From assembly GCA_020974905.1 (NCBI GenBank), contig CP087563.1:2852001-2916000 (forward strand): DNA of 64,000 nt, given 5' to 3'. Shown piece after piece: positions 17,496-25,662 of the stretch. Position 1 is the stretch's first letter; every line of letters starts with the position of its first letter. The DNA is from Planctomycetes bacterium syqfu. Its GTDB lineage: Bacteria; Planctomycetota; Phycisphaerae; Phycisphaerales; Phycisphaeraceae. A program made the position numbers and the translations under genes. Below the pieces are notes generated by a model, which saw nothing but the letters and a program-made list of their open reading frames with translations, did no database searches and was not told the origin of the DNA.

Positions 17496-20336
17496 CTACG
17501 GCATGATGGCTAAACCCACGATGGCCTGACTACTCAACGCAGCGCGATAGAGTCGGACATCATCGATCGTGCCAGCGAGATTTTCATTAACACTCCCGGC
17601 CGCACCGATCATCAATGCACCGATTCCACTGGCGTTAGCTGACGTGCCGGTCTGAACGGGCGAGCCATCCACATAGAGTATCCGCGTCCCAGCCGAACCA
17701 TCTTGCACCACCGCCACATGATGCCAACCCGTCGTGGCAACCGGGCCAACAACATTATTGCCATAGGCACCGGCAATCCAACGGTTGGTGTTATCCAGCC
17801 AGATGCCGTACCAAGGCGAGACATCGCGACTCTTGGTTACAACACCGGTCCACTTGTTGGGGAGTGTTGGTAGATTCACCCAGACACTGAGGGTGTAACT
17901 TTCACTGGCGGTGAATGTCAAAGCTGCATCATGGGCGATGACGATTGAATCACCGTTGCCATCAAGCGTCACCGCACCGTTCAAGCCGGTCATCCATGTT
18001 GCGTCACCTTGGAGTGAGCCGTTATGGGTATTACCCGAACTGTCCAATGCGGTACTACCACTGCCATCAGTTAATGCCAGGTGCAATTGCAGGTCACTTG
18101 CCGCCAAGGCGTCGATTTCCGTGCTGTTGAGTGCAATGCTGTAGAGTTTGACTTGATCGATGATACCAGTGAAGTCTTCGCTGACACCAGTTGCGCCACC
18201 GATGACAAGATCACCTGTGCCGGTGGCTGCCTTGGCGATTCCAGTCTGTACGGACGTGCCATCGACATAGAGTGTGCGTGTGCCTGCCGAGCCGTCCTGG
18301 ACAACTGCAATGTGATGCCAACCCAGTGTCGCAACCGGACCGACGAGATTGCTGCCATAGGCACCGGCTATCCAGTGGTTGGCACTGTCGAGCCAGAGTC
18401 CAAACCAGGGTGCACTGTCGCGACTCTTGGTGACGATCCCGGTCCATTGCCCGGGTAGTGTTGAAAGATGGACCCAGGCTGCCAGCGTGTAACTGCCGTC
18501 GACACCGAAGGCGATACCTGAATCATGCGACACCACGACCTTGTCACCCGAACCATCGAAAATCACGCCGCCGCTGGCAAGACCGGCAATCCAATCTGTG
18601 TCACCTTGTAACATGCCACTGCGTCCGTTACCTGACGCGTCGGCAGCGATCGAACCGGTGCCATCATCCAATGTCAGATCGACTTCCAAGCCATTACCGG
18701 TCGCCTGATTGACAACGACCGTCATGGTGTCGCTGCTGGTCAAGTCACCGTCGTCTGCGCTGAGTTGCAGGACATAGGTTCCCGCTGAGCCGAATGTCGC
18801 GCTGGTGCTGGGCGAACTGTCGTCAACAAAGATCACCGAGCCGGGGCCAGACTGTTTGGTCCATTCACTGGTAACACTGGCAAAGGGCAGGCCGTCATCA
18901 CTGACCGAGCCGGAGAGTTGCACCGAGTCGGTGGGCAGGGTGATCATCTGGTCACTGCCGGCATTAACCACCGGTGCCTGATTCTGCTGGGGCGGACCTT
19001 GCATGATCGTCTGAATCTCAGCCACCGAAAGCGCGTGGTCATACACCCGCACATCGTCAATTCCCCCACTCCAGAATTCGGGATTGGCGTTGGTCTGTCT
19101 ACCGACACGCAACACGGACGGATTGAGATTCATCGACGAATTGTTGACCTGCCCGGCAAGGACTGCGTCTTCGTAAAGCTTGAAGGTCTGCCCGTCATAG
19201 GTCAACGTAATGTGATGCCATTGGCTATCGGTAAAGACATCGTTCTTGGTGATGCTGGTACTGGCGTAGGCGCCCGCGCCCAGATCGTCACCGATACGAC
19301 CGATCCAGATGCCTTGATTTGCGGCTGGCGAACCGAGACTGGCGATGATGTGATAACCACTGGACGTGCTGCCACTCTTTGCCCAGCCGCATACACTCAC
19401 CGGTGATGAGCCCGTGGGCATCTGCGAAAGACTTGTCGTTTCGGCATAGGTGCTTGTGCCGTTAAGTGACAGTGAGCCATCGATCTGCCCTGTCTGCCAG
19501 GAACCATTGTAAACGGTCGCATCACTTTGATAGGTGGAGCTATCTTCGGCAGTGGAACCTGCGGTTTCGTCAAGCGTGTAATGAGCCAGCAACCCGCCGT
19601 CGGGGTCAGTTGTGGTGTCCATATGGAAGTTGCTGTATCGTTGCCAGTGCCAATCGTAGGGTGATGTGTTATCGCCCCACATGGTCAGCAATCCCGCATA
19701 CCACTGCCCGGCCTTCACAGGTAAAGGCAATGTCTCGGGGTGCATGGTCCATGTCGATTGAGCAGGAAACTTCCAGTACGTCGTCACCTGCCCATTGACC
19801 AACACCAGACGTAAATCGATATCCCACGTGTAGGAATAAAGCGGCGCCCCAAAATCAATGCGGATTTCATCATCGCCCGGATAGTCTGGCAAAGATGGGT
19901 TATGTGGGTGATCCACGTAGCCGTTTTCTTCACGAAGCGTGATGAGAAATGCCTGGTTATTGGATAGGTTTTCGATGACCAGCTTCACGTAGTTGTCATC
20001 GTCATAGTAAAAGATAATCCCTGCCTGCTCTCCCCAATATTGCGTCGTGGCATGCACACGCACGGAGATGTCCACATCATTGGAGACGTCAATGGGACGA
20101 ATCAGAATATTGTGTGTATCGTTTGGATTTGTCAGATAGATCGATCCCAGGTGTGAACGCACTTCCAGACCATTGGCCGTGTTCTGCCATTCCGAGGAGA
20201 CTTCACGAACCCAGGACCAACCTGAATCAAACCCGTTGATCAGCGAATCATCAAACACCTGTGCGCGTGATGGATTCGTCATTGCTGCCAGTACACAACA
20301 CATCATTACAATCCCTTGTGCAAGATTTCTTTTCAT
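17496..20336 (-). CDS. Secreted LamG/PKD-domain protein
   Basis: A 946-residue exported protein with a signal peptide (LAQGIVMMCCVLAAM, cleavage near SRA-Q). Residues about 28-245 resemble the DUF1349 / concanavalin-like sandwich (GEQAGIIFYYDDDNYVKL). A LamG-type domain follows at about 250-440 (SVCGWAKSGS, WHHITLTYDG), then a PKD domain at about 455-545 (VNAGSDQMITLPTDSVQLSG), then two further LamG domains at 550-745 and 746-946 that are near duplicates. No catalytic residues are evident, so it is probably a glycan-binding or adhesive partner of the large secreted proteins on either side in the operon. The start follows AGGGAAAG. Confidence 0.8.
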   Translation of the reverse strand: MKRNLAQGIVMMCCVLAAMTNPSRAQVFDDSLINGFDSGWSWVREVSSEWQNTANGLEVRSHLGSIYLTNPNDTHNILIRPIDVSNDVDISVRVHATTQYWGEQAGIIFYYDDDNYVKLVIENLSNNQAFLITLREENGYVDHPHNPSLPDYPGDDEIRIDFGAPLYSYTWDIDLRLVLVNGQVTTYWKFPAQSTWTMHPETLPLPVKAGQWYAGLLTMWGDNTSPYDWHWQRYSNFHMDTTTDPDGGLLAHYTLDETAGSTAEDSSTYQSDATVYNGSWQTGQIDGSLSLNGTSTYAETTSLSQMPTGSSPVSVCGWAKSGSTSSGYHIIASLGSPAANQGIWIGRIGDDLGAGAYASTSITKNDVFTDSQWHHITLTYDGQTFKLYEDAVLAGQVNNSSMNLNPSVLRVGRQTNANPEFWSGGIDDVRVYDHALSVAEIQTIMQGPPQQNQAPVVNAGSDQMITLPTDSVQLSGSVSDDGLPFASVTSEWTKQSGPGSVIFVDDSSPSTSATFGSAGTYVLQLSADDGDLTSSDTMTVVVNQATGNGLEVDLTLDDGTGSIAADASGNGRSGMLQGDTDWIAGLASGGVIFDGSGDKVVVSHDSGIAFGVDGSYTLAAWVHLSTLPGQWTGIVTKSRDSAPWFGLWLDSANHWIAGAYGSNLVGPVATLGWHHIAVVQDGSAGTRTLYVDGTSVQTGIAKAATGTGDLVIGGATGVSEDFTGIIDQVKLYSIALNSTEIDALAASDLQLHLALTDGSGSTALDSSGNTHNGSLQGDATWMTGLNGAVTLDGNGDSIVIAHDAALTFTASESYTLSVWVNLPTLPNKWTGVVTKSRDVSPWYGIWLDNTNRWIAGAYGNNVVGPVATTGWHHVAVVQDGSAGTRILYVDGSPVQTGTSANASGIGALMIGAAGSVNENLAGTIDDVRLYRAALSSQAIVGLAIMP
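17499..18690 (-). repeat. Tandem duplication of a LamG-coding unit
   Basis: The last two LamG domains of the 946-residue protein are encoded by two consecutive units of about 597 bases that are still clearly similar at DNA level. Examples are the blocks near 17761-17830 and 18358-18427, both with CATAGGCACCGGC and CATCGCGACTCTTGG or a close relative. Protein copies share GWHH.AVVQDGSAGTR.LYVDG. Confidence 0.75.
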
Positions 20337-20444
20337 TGTGTTCTTTCCCTGTTAAAGCCATCTGAAATTGTCCGACTGTGGAATCACTTGAATGATCATG
20401 GTGATCAGCGTCCGGCATGATCGGTCATGGTTTTACGTTTCACG

Positions 20445-23270
20445 TCAGTTCACATACTCCACGCGCACCCCAGCCCATTGACCGTTTCCTGAGAGTGGGA
20501 TTTGCAGACACGTGACGGATTTGCCCGTGGTCTTGCGTGGTGGCGTAAGTTTGAGTGGTTGGCCATCAAGGCTGGTCATATTGAGGGTGGCCTTGCCTTT
20601 GGTGATTTGAAGTTTTTGAGGGGAAATTAAACGGGCTTGTAATTTGGATTCCCCAGTCGCCAACGGGAGATTGATCCAGGCTTCGGTAACCATGCTTGAT
20701 TTGAGTGATGCGGAGATGATGACGGCGTCATCGAGAAACTCATATTGCCAGGTCAGTTTCCCACGTGGTTTATTGAGTTTGCTGGTGATTTGGCAGTGTT
20801 GGTTGGGCTTGATCCAGGTGAGTGTGGGTGATTCAGTGCCAGTGATGAAAGTGTGTGATTTCTGGAACGTGCCGAAGATGCAACTGCGTGTCAGGTCATC
20901 AGAAGTCTTGGCGTGATTCCAGTTGTTGTTCATCACGGACATGATGATGGCACCAAGTTCTTTGGACCATAGGACAGTCGGGCCACCACCGTATTTACCC
21001 ATGAGTTTACGATTGGGATTGCGTCCGGTGATGTCGTAGAACACAGTGCCATAGAGCGAGCCACGTTTGTATGCCAGGTGCCCGGGAAGTTCCCATGTGT
21101 TATCAGGCCCCTGCCAAGGTAGTGTGACGGTCTGTGGCTTTTCAGGTTGCTCACAGTAGGCTTCAATGATGTGTGGTGTCCAGGCACCTGCGATCCCGCC
21201 ATTGCCTTTAAATGCGGTGATGCCGCGTGGGACCATATGTTGAATCAGGCGCATGGCCCAATCGTCATTGTTGGCCAGATGCGGGAAGACAGCCGCCCAA
21301 CCCGGACCTTTCTTCGGATCTTCATTGAGTTTCCATCGCGTGTATCCCAGTGGAAAAACGCCACCTGCCATGAAGTCTCCGGGCCAACTCGGGTGGGCGA
21401 TGGAAGCCGTCTTGCGACAGTTAAAGACATTGGGACATGGCATGCCACCATCGTCATTAACCAGCCAGTAGAACTTCTTGAATTCGAGATTCTTTTGAAT
21501 CCCATCATGAATCAACTGCACCAGTTGCAAGTCGGCTTCTTTGAGTTTTCGATACGCCAGGTAACCGGCCACGATGGAAAACTGGTTGAGACTGTCGTAG
21601 TTTCCGTCCGGGCCGTATTCTTCGAGATAAAAGCCAGTGGGGTGTTGGCCGTACTTGGCATCGGTGCCGAAGGCGCCGGTCATAAACGCGTACATCTGTC
21701 GTTCGTAGTATCCAAGGAAGCGTTTCTCACCGGTCGCCAGATAAGTATGCAGGTGACCGAGCACCATGTGCATCCACTGGTTGGACTCATACGCCTGGTA
21801 GTCGGCGATTTTGTCACCCACCGCCATGAGCCCCTGTTTCCACAATTCATACGTATCCGGATCAAGTCGATCTTTCAGCAATACAAGCGGATTGGCCATG
21901 GCTCCGTCATAGGAAAAAAAGACATGGGTCATGGGATAGCTTTTGCTTTCGAACGTGCCCTCGCGCACCAGGTCATCGCCCTGCCGGGTACTCATGTGAT
22001 AGAACGCGCTGAGCACCGCTCGATTGATGATCGCCGGATTGTTGTAATAGACATTAAGCTGGGTTTGCGTGGTGGCCAACGCACCGAGTCCAGAAGCATC
22101 GCTGAATGACCGTACGCCGCCAGCCAGGAAGTTCTGCCAACACAATTCATCGGCAGGTGTGGGCTTGGCATTGTCAGATGTGACCCCCATGTACGGGTCA
22201 GCAGGATCGGTGATCTGATTTTGCAGTTCATTGCCCAACGTGGAGATGGCACCATATTTGCCAAAGAGCAGACACTCACGCAAAGATTCTTTGAGATGGG
22301 CGGGAACCGTCTTGGGGAACTGGATCTTTGGATCAAAGTCCGAAGCTTTTTTCGATGTCATCCACTGTCGCATGCGTGCCTGATTGGGACCGGCGTGGAC
22401 AAAGCCTGCTGCGGTCACGATGCCACCAGCAAGCTTGCGAGCGGCCTGCGGTGTCGGGCAAAGTAAACCGGGGATGCCGTCCAGCGCGATGGCGCAATTG
22501 CGACTCCCGGACAAATCAAGTTGAACCAGCGCATCGGCTGGTGCGTTATCCAGCAGGATTAACTTTCGACCTTTGACATTACGGGTCTGCGCAAGTGTGT
22601 TGCCCTTCTCATCAATCAAGGTCACCGGCGATTGGCTGCGACCGAATTGTTCGATAATAATTTTCCGCACAGTGCGGGGCGCATAGACATAAGGCTTCTG
22701 CGGCGTGGACTCGGTGATCCCCAAAGCCATCTCCCCGCGCACGCCCCACGTGTCAGTTTGTGGCAGACCGATGAAAAATTGATCGCCCCCCCGGCCTCCA
22801 CTCATGGATACACGATAGATACCGGCCTCGGATTCGGGGACGTCAATGATATAGCTTTGATCACTGGCAGATTGCTCTGTCAGTTCATGGACTGCAAGGA
22901 GATTGCCCTTGGGATCAAACACACGTGCCAGGCAGATCGGTGTGTAGGGTTCATCACGATTTTTCTGCGTCACCCGGCGAATCAACACTTTGCCCGGCCC
23001 GCCATCGGGATACATCGCCAACATGCCAAAGCCACGGACACCCCCACCCAGGACATGGTTGAATGTCCGTTGCATGATGGGGAATGCCTTGCGTTGTTGA
23101 TCGTTGATGACGGCGATCTTAATAACTGAAGGTGACGAAGCCGTCACAGCCGGGCCGGCATCCTGGGCGTTGTGTAACTGGGCGTCGGGGAGTTGTTGAG
23201 CCTTGACAACCATTCTTGTCATCGACATGGCAATCAGGAAAGTCAAGCTGGCAAGTGTCAGAGTTTTCAT
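20445..23270 (-). CDS. Large secreted protein, paralogue of the 1248-residue protein
   Basis: A 941-residue exported protein with a signal peptide (MKTLTLASLTFLIAM, ending near VVKAQQ). It has no binding modules like those of its paralogue; a short beta-rich N-terminal region is followed by a helical central region with ESNQWMHMVLGHL and GFYLEEYGPDGNYDSLNQF, then a beta-rich end with GPTVLWSKELGAIIMSVMNN and WQYEFLDDAVIISASL. The order and spacing match the paralogue. The fold resembles alpha/alpha-toroid polysaccharide lyases, so a secreted polysaccharide-cleaving enzyme is the best guess, without family assignment. The start at 23270 puts the initiator at the signal peptide; two in-frame ATGs lie upstream. 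Confidence 0.68.
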   Translation of the reverse strand: MKTLTLASLTFLIAMSMTRMVVKAQQLPDAQLHNAQDAGPAVTASSPSVIKIAVINDQQRKAFPIMQRTFNHVLGGGVRGFGMLAMYPDGGPGKVLIRRVTQKNRDEPYTPICLARVFDPKGNLLAVHELTEQSASDQSYIIDVPESEAGIYRVSMSGGRGGDQFFIGLPQTDTWGVRGEMALGITESTPQKPYVYAPRTVRKIIIEQFGRSQSPVTLIDEKGNTLAQTRNVKGRKLILLDNAPADALVQLDLSGSRNCAIALDGIPGLLCPTPQAARKLAGGIVTAAGFVHAGPNQARMRQWMTSKKASDFDPKIQFPKTVPAHLKESLRECLLFGKYGAISTLGNELQNQITDPADPYMGVTSDNAKPTPADELCWQNFLAGGVRSFSDASGLGALATTQTQLNVYYNNPAIINRAVLSAFYHMSTRQGDDLVREGTFESKSYPMTHVFFSYDGAMANPLVLLKDRLDPDTYELWKQGLMAVGDKIADYQAYESNQWMHMVLGHLHTYLATGEKRFLGYYERQMYAFMTGAFGTDAKYGQHPTGFYLEEYGPDGNYDSLNQFSIVAGYLAYRKLKEADLQLVQLIHDGIQKNLEFKKFYWLVNDDGGMPCPNVFNCRKTASIAHPSWPGDFMAGGVFPLGYTRWKLNEDPKKGPGWAAVFPHLANNDDWAMRLIQHMVPRGITAFKGNGGIAGAWTPHIIEAYCEQPEKPQTVTLPWQGPDNTWELPGHLAYKRGSLYGTVFYDITGRNPNRKLMGKYGGGPTVLWSKELGAIIMSVMNNNWNHAKTSDDLTRSCIFGTFQKSHTFITGTESPTLTWIKPNQHCQITSKLNKPRGKLTWQYEFLDDAVIISASLKSSMVTEAWINLPLATGESKLQARLISPQKLQITKGKATLNMTSLDGQPLKLTPPRKTTGKSVTCLQIPLSGNGQWAGVRVEYVN

Positions 23271-23402
23271 ATACGAATCCAAAGTGGTCACCATACCTTG
23301 TGTCTGAGGCATTGAATCATTGCCGGTATTGGACGAGGGTTATGTCACATCAATTCAGAACGATCGAATTGGTCAAGGGGTCTGTACCAAGTGACGTTTC
23401 GT

Positions 23403-24089
23403 TTACCAGTAGATGTTGTTAAAAGCATGCATCTGGAAAATCTTGTTCTTGTCCAGATACGGACTCTGGTTATTTTCGGTGGTGACATGGCCATCAAGGA
23501 ACCAAACATTTTCTCGTTCGCCGTGCCGTGAGTAGATAAAATTCGGTCCCCAGACATCAGAGATTCCATAGGTCCACCAGACTGAAGGATTGCCATAGAG
23601 ATCAGAGTCATACATGAATGACGTTTTGCTGGGTTTGGTGAACTCAAATGGACGTGTGGTGTCCAAACGGTTTTGTGAATGACGATTGGCACGACTGATG
23701 GCGGTATATCCAAAGCAGTCGGTGATCACCGTGCTGTCAGGACAGATTTCAACCGGCAGGTTGGGATATTTCGTCCCGCCGTTCCACCACATCCCGTTTT
23801 CATATCCATTGGGAAAATAGTACGGTCGTAGAATCTGAATCCCGTAACTGCCGGCATGGCCATCGAGACTGACATACGACGGGGGAAACCATTGGTCATG
23901 GTCATTGGTGTACATCGCCCAAGCCAATCCCATCCCACGGAGATTACTCATGCACTGCATGATTTTGGCCTGCTTGCGGGCACCGGCAAGAGCTGGCAGG
24001 AGAATACTGATCAACAGTGAAACAATGCTGATGACCACCAGTAATTCGATGAGTGTAAATCCGCAGGATGCTGTGGAACGTTTGTTCAT
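23403..24089 (-). CDS. Type II pseudopilin-like protein with H-X9-DG motif
   Basis: A 228-residue protein starting [20 protein letters not shown], the prepilin peptidase recognition leader (cleavage after G10, with E5 of the mature form) followed by a hydrophobic helix. Its end carries HGERENVWFLDG, exactly the H-X9-DG motif of the planctomycete/lentisphaera pilin-like family. These proteins are assembled or anchored by type II secretion-like machinery. It lies between the LacI regulator and the secreted proteins, so it probably aids export or surface display of glycan-active proteins. AAAGGA lies seven bases before the ATG. Confidence 0.88.
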   Translation of the reverse strand: MNKRSTASCGFTLIELLVVISIVSLLISILLPALAGARKQAKIMQCMSNLRGMGLAWAMYTNDHDQWFPPSYVSLDGHAGSYGIQILRPYYFPNGYENGMWWNGGTKYPNLPVEICPDSTVITDCFGYTAISRANRHSQNRLDTTRPFEFTKPSKTSFMYDSDLYGNPSVWWTYGISDVWGPNFIYSRHGERENVWFLDGHVTTENNQSPYLDKNKIFQMHAFNNIYW

Positions 24090-24163
24090 GATATATCCTT
24101 TCCATGAATCAAGGCGTGGTTTGAATGAAGACTGACCATCGAAGCACGTTGATGATCAGCGTT

Positions 24164-25282
24164 TTAGTGACATACCGGGCCTAACGATTGGCCCTCAAGA
24201 AATTCAGTTTCAAGTTGCAGACTCATCGGCAAGGCGTCGAATCCGGCCAGCCGTCGACGAATCAATTCCGGGATCACCTTGCCAATCGCATCCATGGGTA
24301 AACACACGCTGGCGATGCGTGGCAGTTGCTTCTTGACCGACTGACCCTTGATCCCACCATAACTGACCACGCTCATATCCTCAGGTACACGCAAGCCACG
24401 CTGCTTAAGCACCTCAATGACACAAAGTGCAATGTCATTGGCTGGCGTGACCAAAGCCGTGGGTTGCGGGCGAAGTTGCAGAAACTGTCCGATGACATCA
24501 CTGACCACTTCCACAAGTTTCTGGTGACGCCAATCGCGTTCGATGAGAATCAGCGGCTGACGATTGTTGTGAATCTGGCAATACGCCAGGTTGGCCCAGG
24601 CGGCATAGCGCACCGTGTGAATCGAGGAACAAAGACGATCCACCAGGCAGGTGCTGTCATACATATCCGACCATTCGTGAGCCGTTGCATGACGATCGAC
24701 GATGCCGAACCAGCCGATGGCCTGATGACCCAGTTCGGTGAGTTTCTTGTAGAGCAAGGCGGCCGAGCGATGCTCATTGGTATAAATACTGTCGACCTTG
24801 CTTTGATGGTCATACGACACGGCATAGACCGCAGGTAACATCGGTCGAAGTGTCTCCAGCCAGTCCGTTGGAATCGGTTGTCTTAAAACCAAACCATGCG
24901 GGCGATGCTTCTGCACTTCGGCAACGATCTGGTCAAGGTTCTCAAGCTTGATGACCACCAGCTTCCCCCCGGTGAGTTCGAGTTGCTCAGACAGTGGATC
25001 GATGATTTGACTGTCCATCTGACAATGCAATGGCTGGTCGCTTGCCCCAAACTTTGGACTGACTTGAATACCCAACAACACACGCAAGTGTAGATCGTTA
25101 CCCGCACGAACCGAACACAGTCCCTGGCTGACACTCTCCCTGCAATAACCCAGCCGTCTGGCTACTGTGACCACGCGCTGGCGCGTCTTGGGATTGACCC
25201 GCCCAAGACCACGTAAGACGCGTGAGGCAGTCATGGGACTGACCCCGGCTTGTTTCGCAATGTCCTGAAGCGTGGCTATCAT
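24164..25282 (-). CDS. LacI family transcriptional regulator
   Basis: A 372-residue regulator. The N-terminal helix-turn-helix is TLQDIAKQAGVSPMTASRVLRG, with the hinge helix about residues 45-60. The periplasmic-binding-protein-like effector domain follows (VSYGGIKGQSVKKQLPRIASV near the end). It is the first gene of the operon that continues into the pseudopilin (74 bases) and the secreted proteins, so it likely senses a breakdown product and controls this operon. Confidence 0.88.
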   Translation of the reverse strand: MIATLQDIAKQAGVSPMTASRVLRGLGRVNPKTRQRVVTVARRLGYCRESVSQGLCSVRAGNDLHLRVLLGIQVSPKFGASDQPLHCQMDSQIIDPLSEQLELTGGKLVVIKLENLDQIVAEVQKHRPHGLVLRQPIPTDWLETLRPMLPAVYAVSYDHQSKVDSIYTNEHRSAALLYKKLTELGHQAIGWFGIVDRHATAHEWSDMYDSTCLVDRLCSSIHTVRYAAWANLAYCQIHNNRQPLILIERDWRHQKLVEVVSDVIGQFLQLRPQPTALVTPANDIALCVIEVLKQRGLRVPEDMSVVSYGGIKGQSVKKQLPRIASVCLPMDAIGKVIPELIRRRLAGFDALPMSLQLETEFLEGQSLGPVCH

Positions 25283-25284
25283 AA

Positions 25285-25371
25285 TGTTATTTTATCATGT
25301 TTTAGACGGGTGATTCTATGCACTGTTCCCCATCAGTCAACACAGGGTTATAAAGAAAGTTAAAATAACAT
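25285..25371. promoter_or_regulatory. Spaced inverted repeat upstream of the LacI operon
   Basis: ATGTTATTTTA (25285-25295) and its exact complement TAAAATAACAT (25361-25371) flank 65 AT-rich bases just upstream of the LacI start. Such paired sites suit a looping repressor, but the central CG of classic LacI operators is absent. The rest of the 380-base gap to 25662 shows no gene. Confidence 0.4.
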
Positions 25372-25662
25372 AATTTTAGAAATAACAAAAAAATAGAACG
25401 ACACAGCCGGTCACATCCAACAGGGTCGAACACTTCATTAAGCGTCTGATTTATAAACGCGCCAGACCGTTTGATTAACTCAAAACACGTTTGGCGATCA
25501 AAACTAACACACCAATTAACACAACTTTTCAATCCCCGGCTTTGTCTGGTCACGATGCGATTTCACATCACAACAAGGCTCAAGTCAGTATGAAAAAGCC
25601 AGGTTGATCGGCACAACCATCAATTCAATCACGGAACATGTTCTCCGCTGCCTATCGCAGAC

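Noticed and set aside
21147-22109. Plus-strand open frame of 320 codons
   Set aside because: It is antisense to the 941-residue secreted protein, with no Shine-Dalgarno and no domain.
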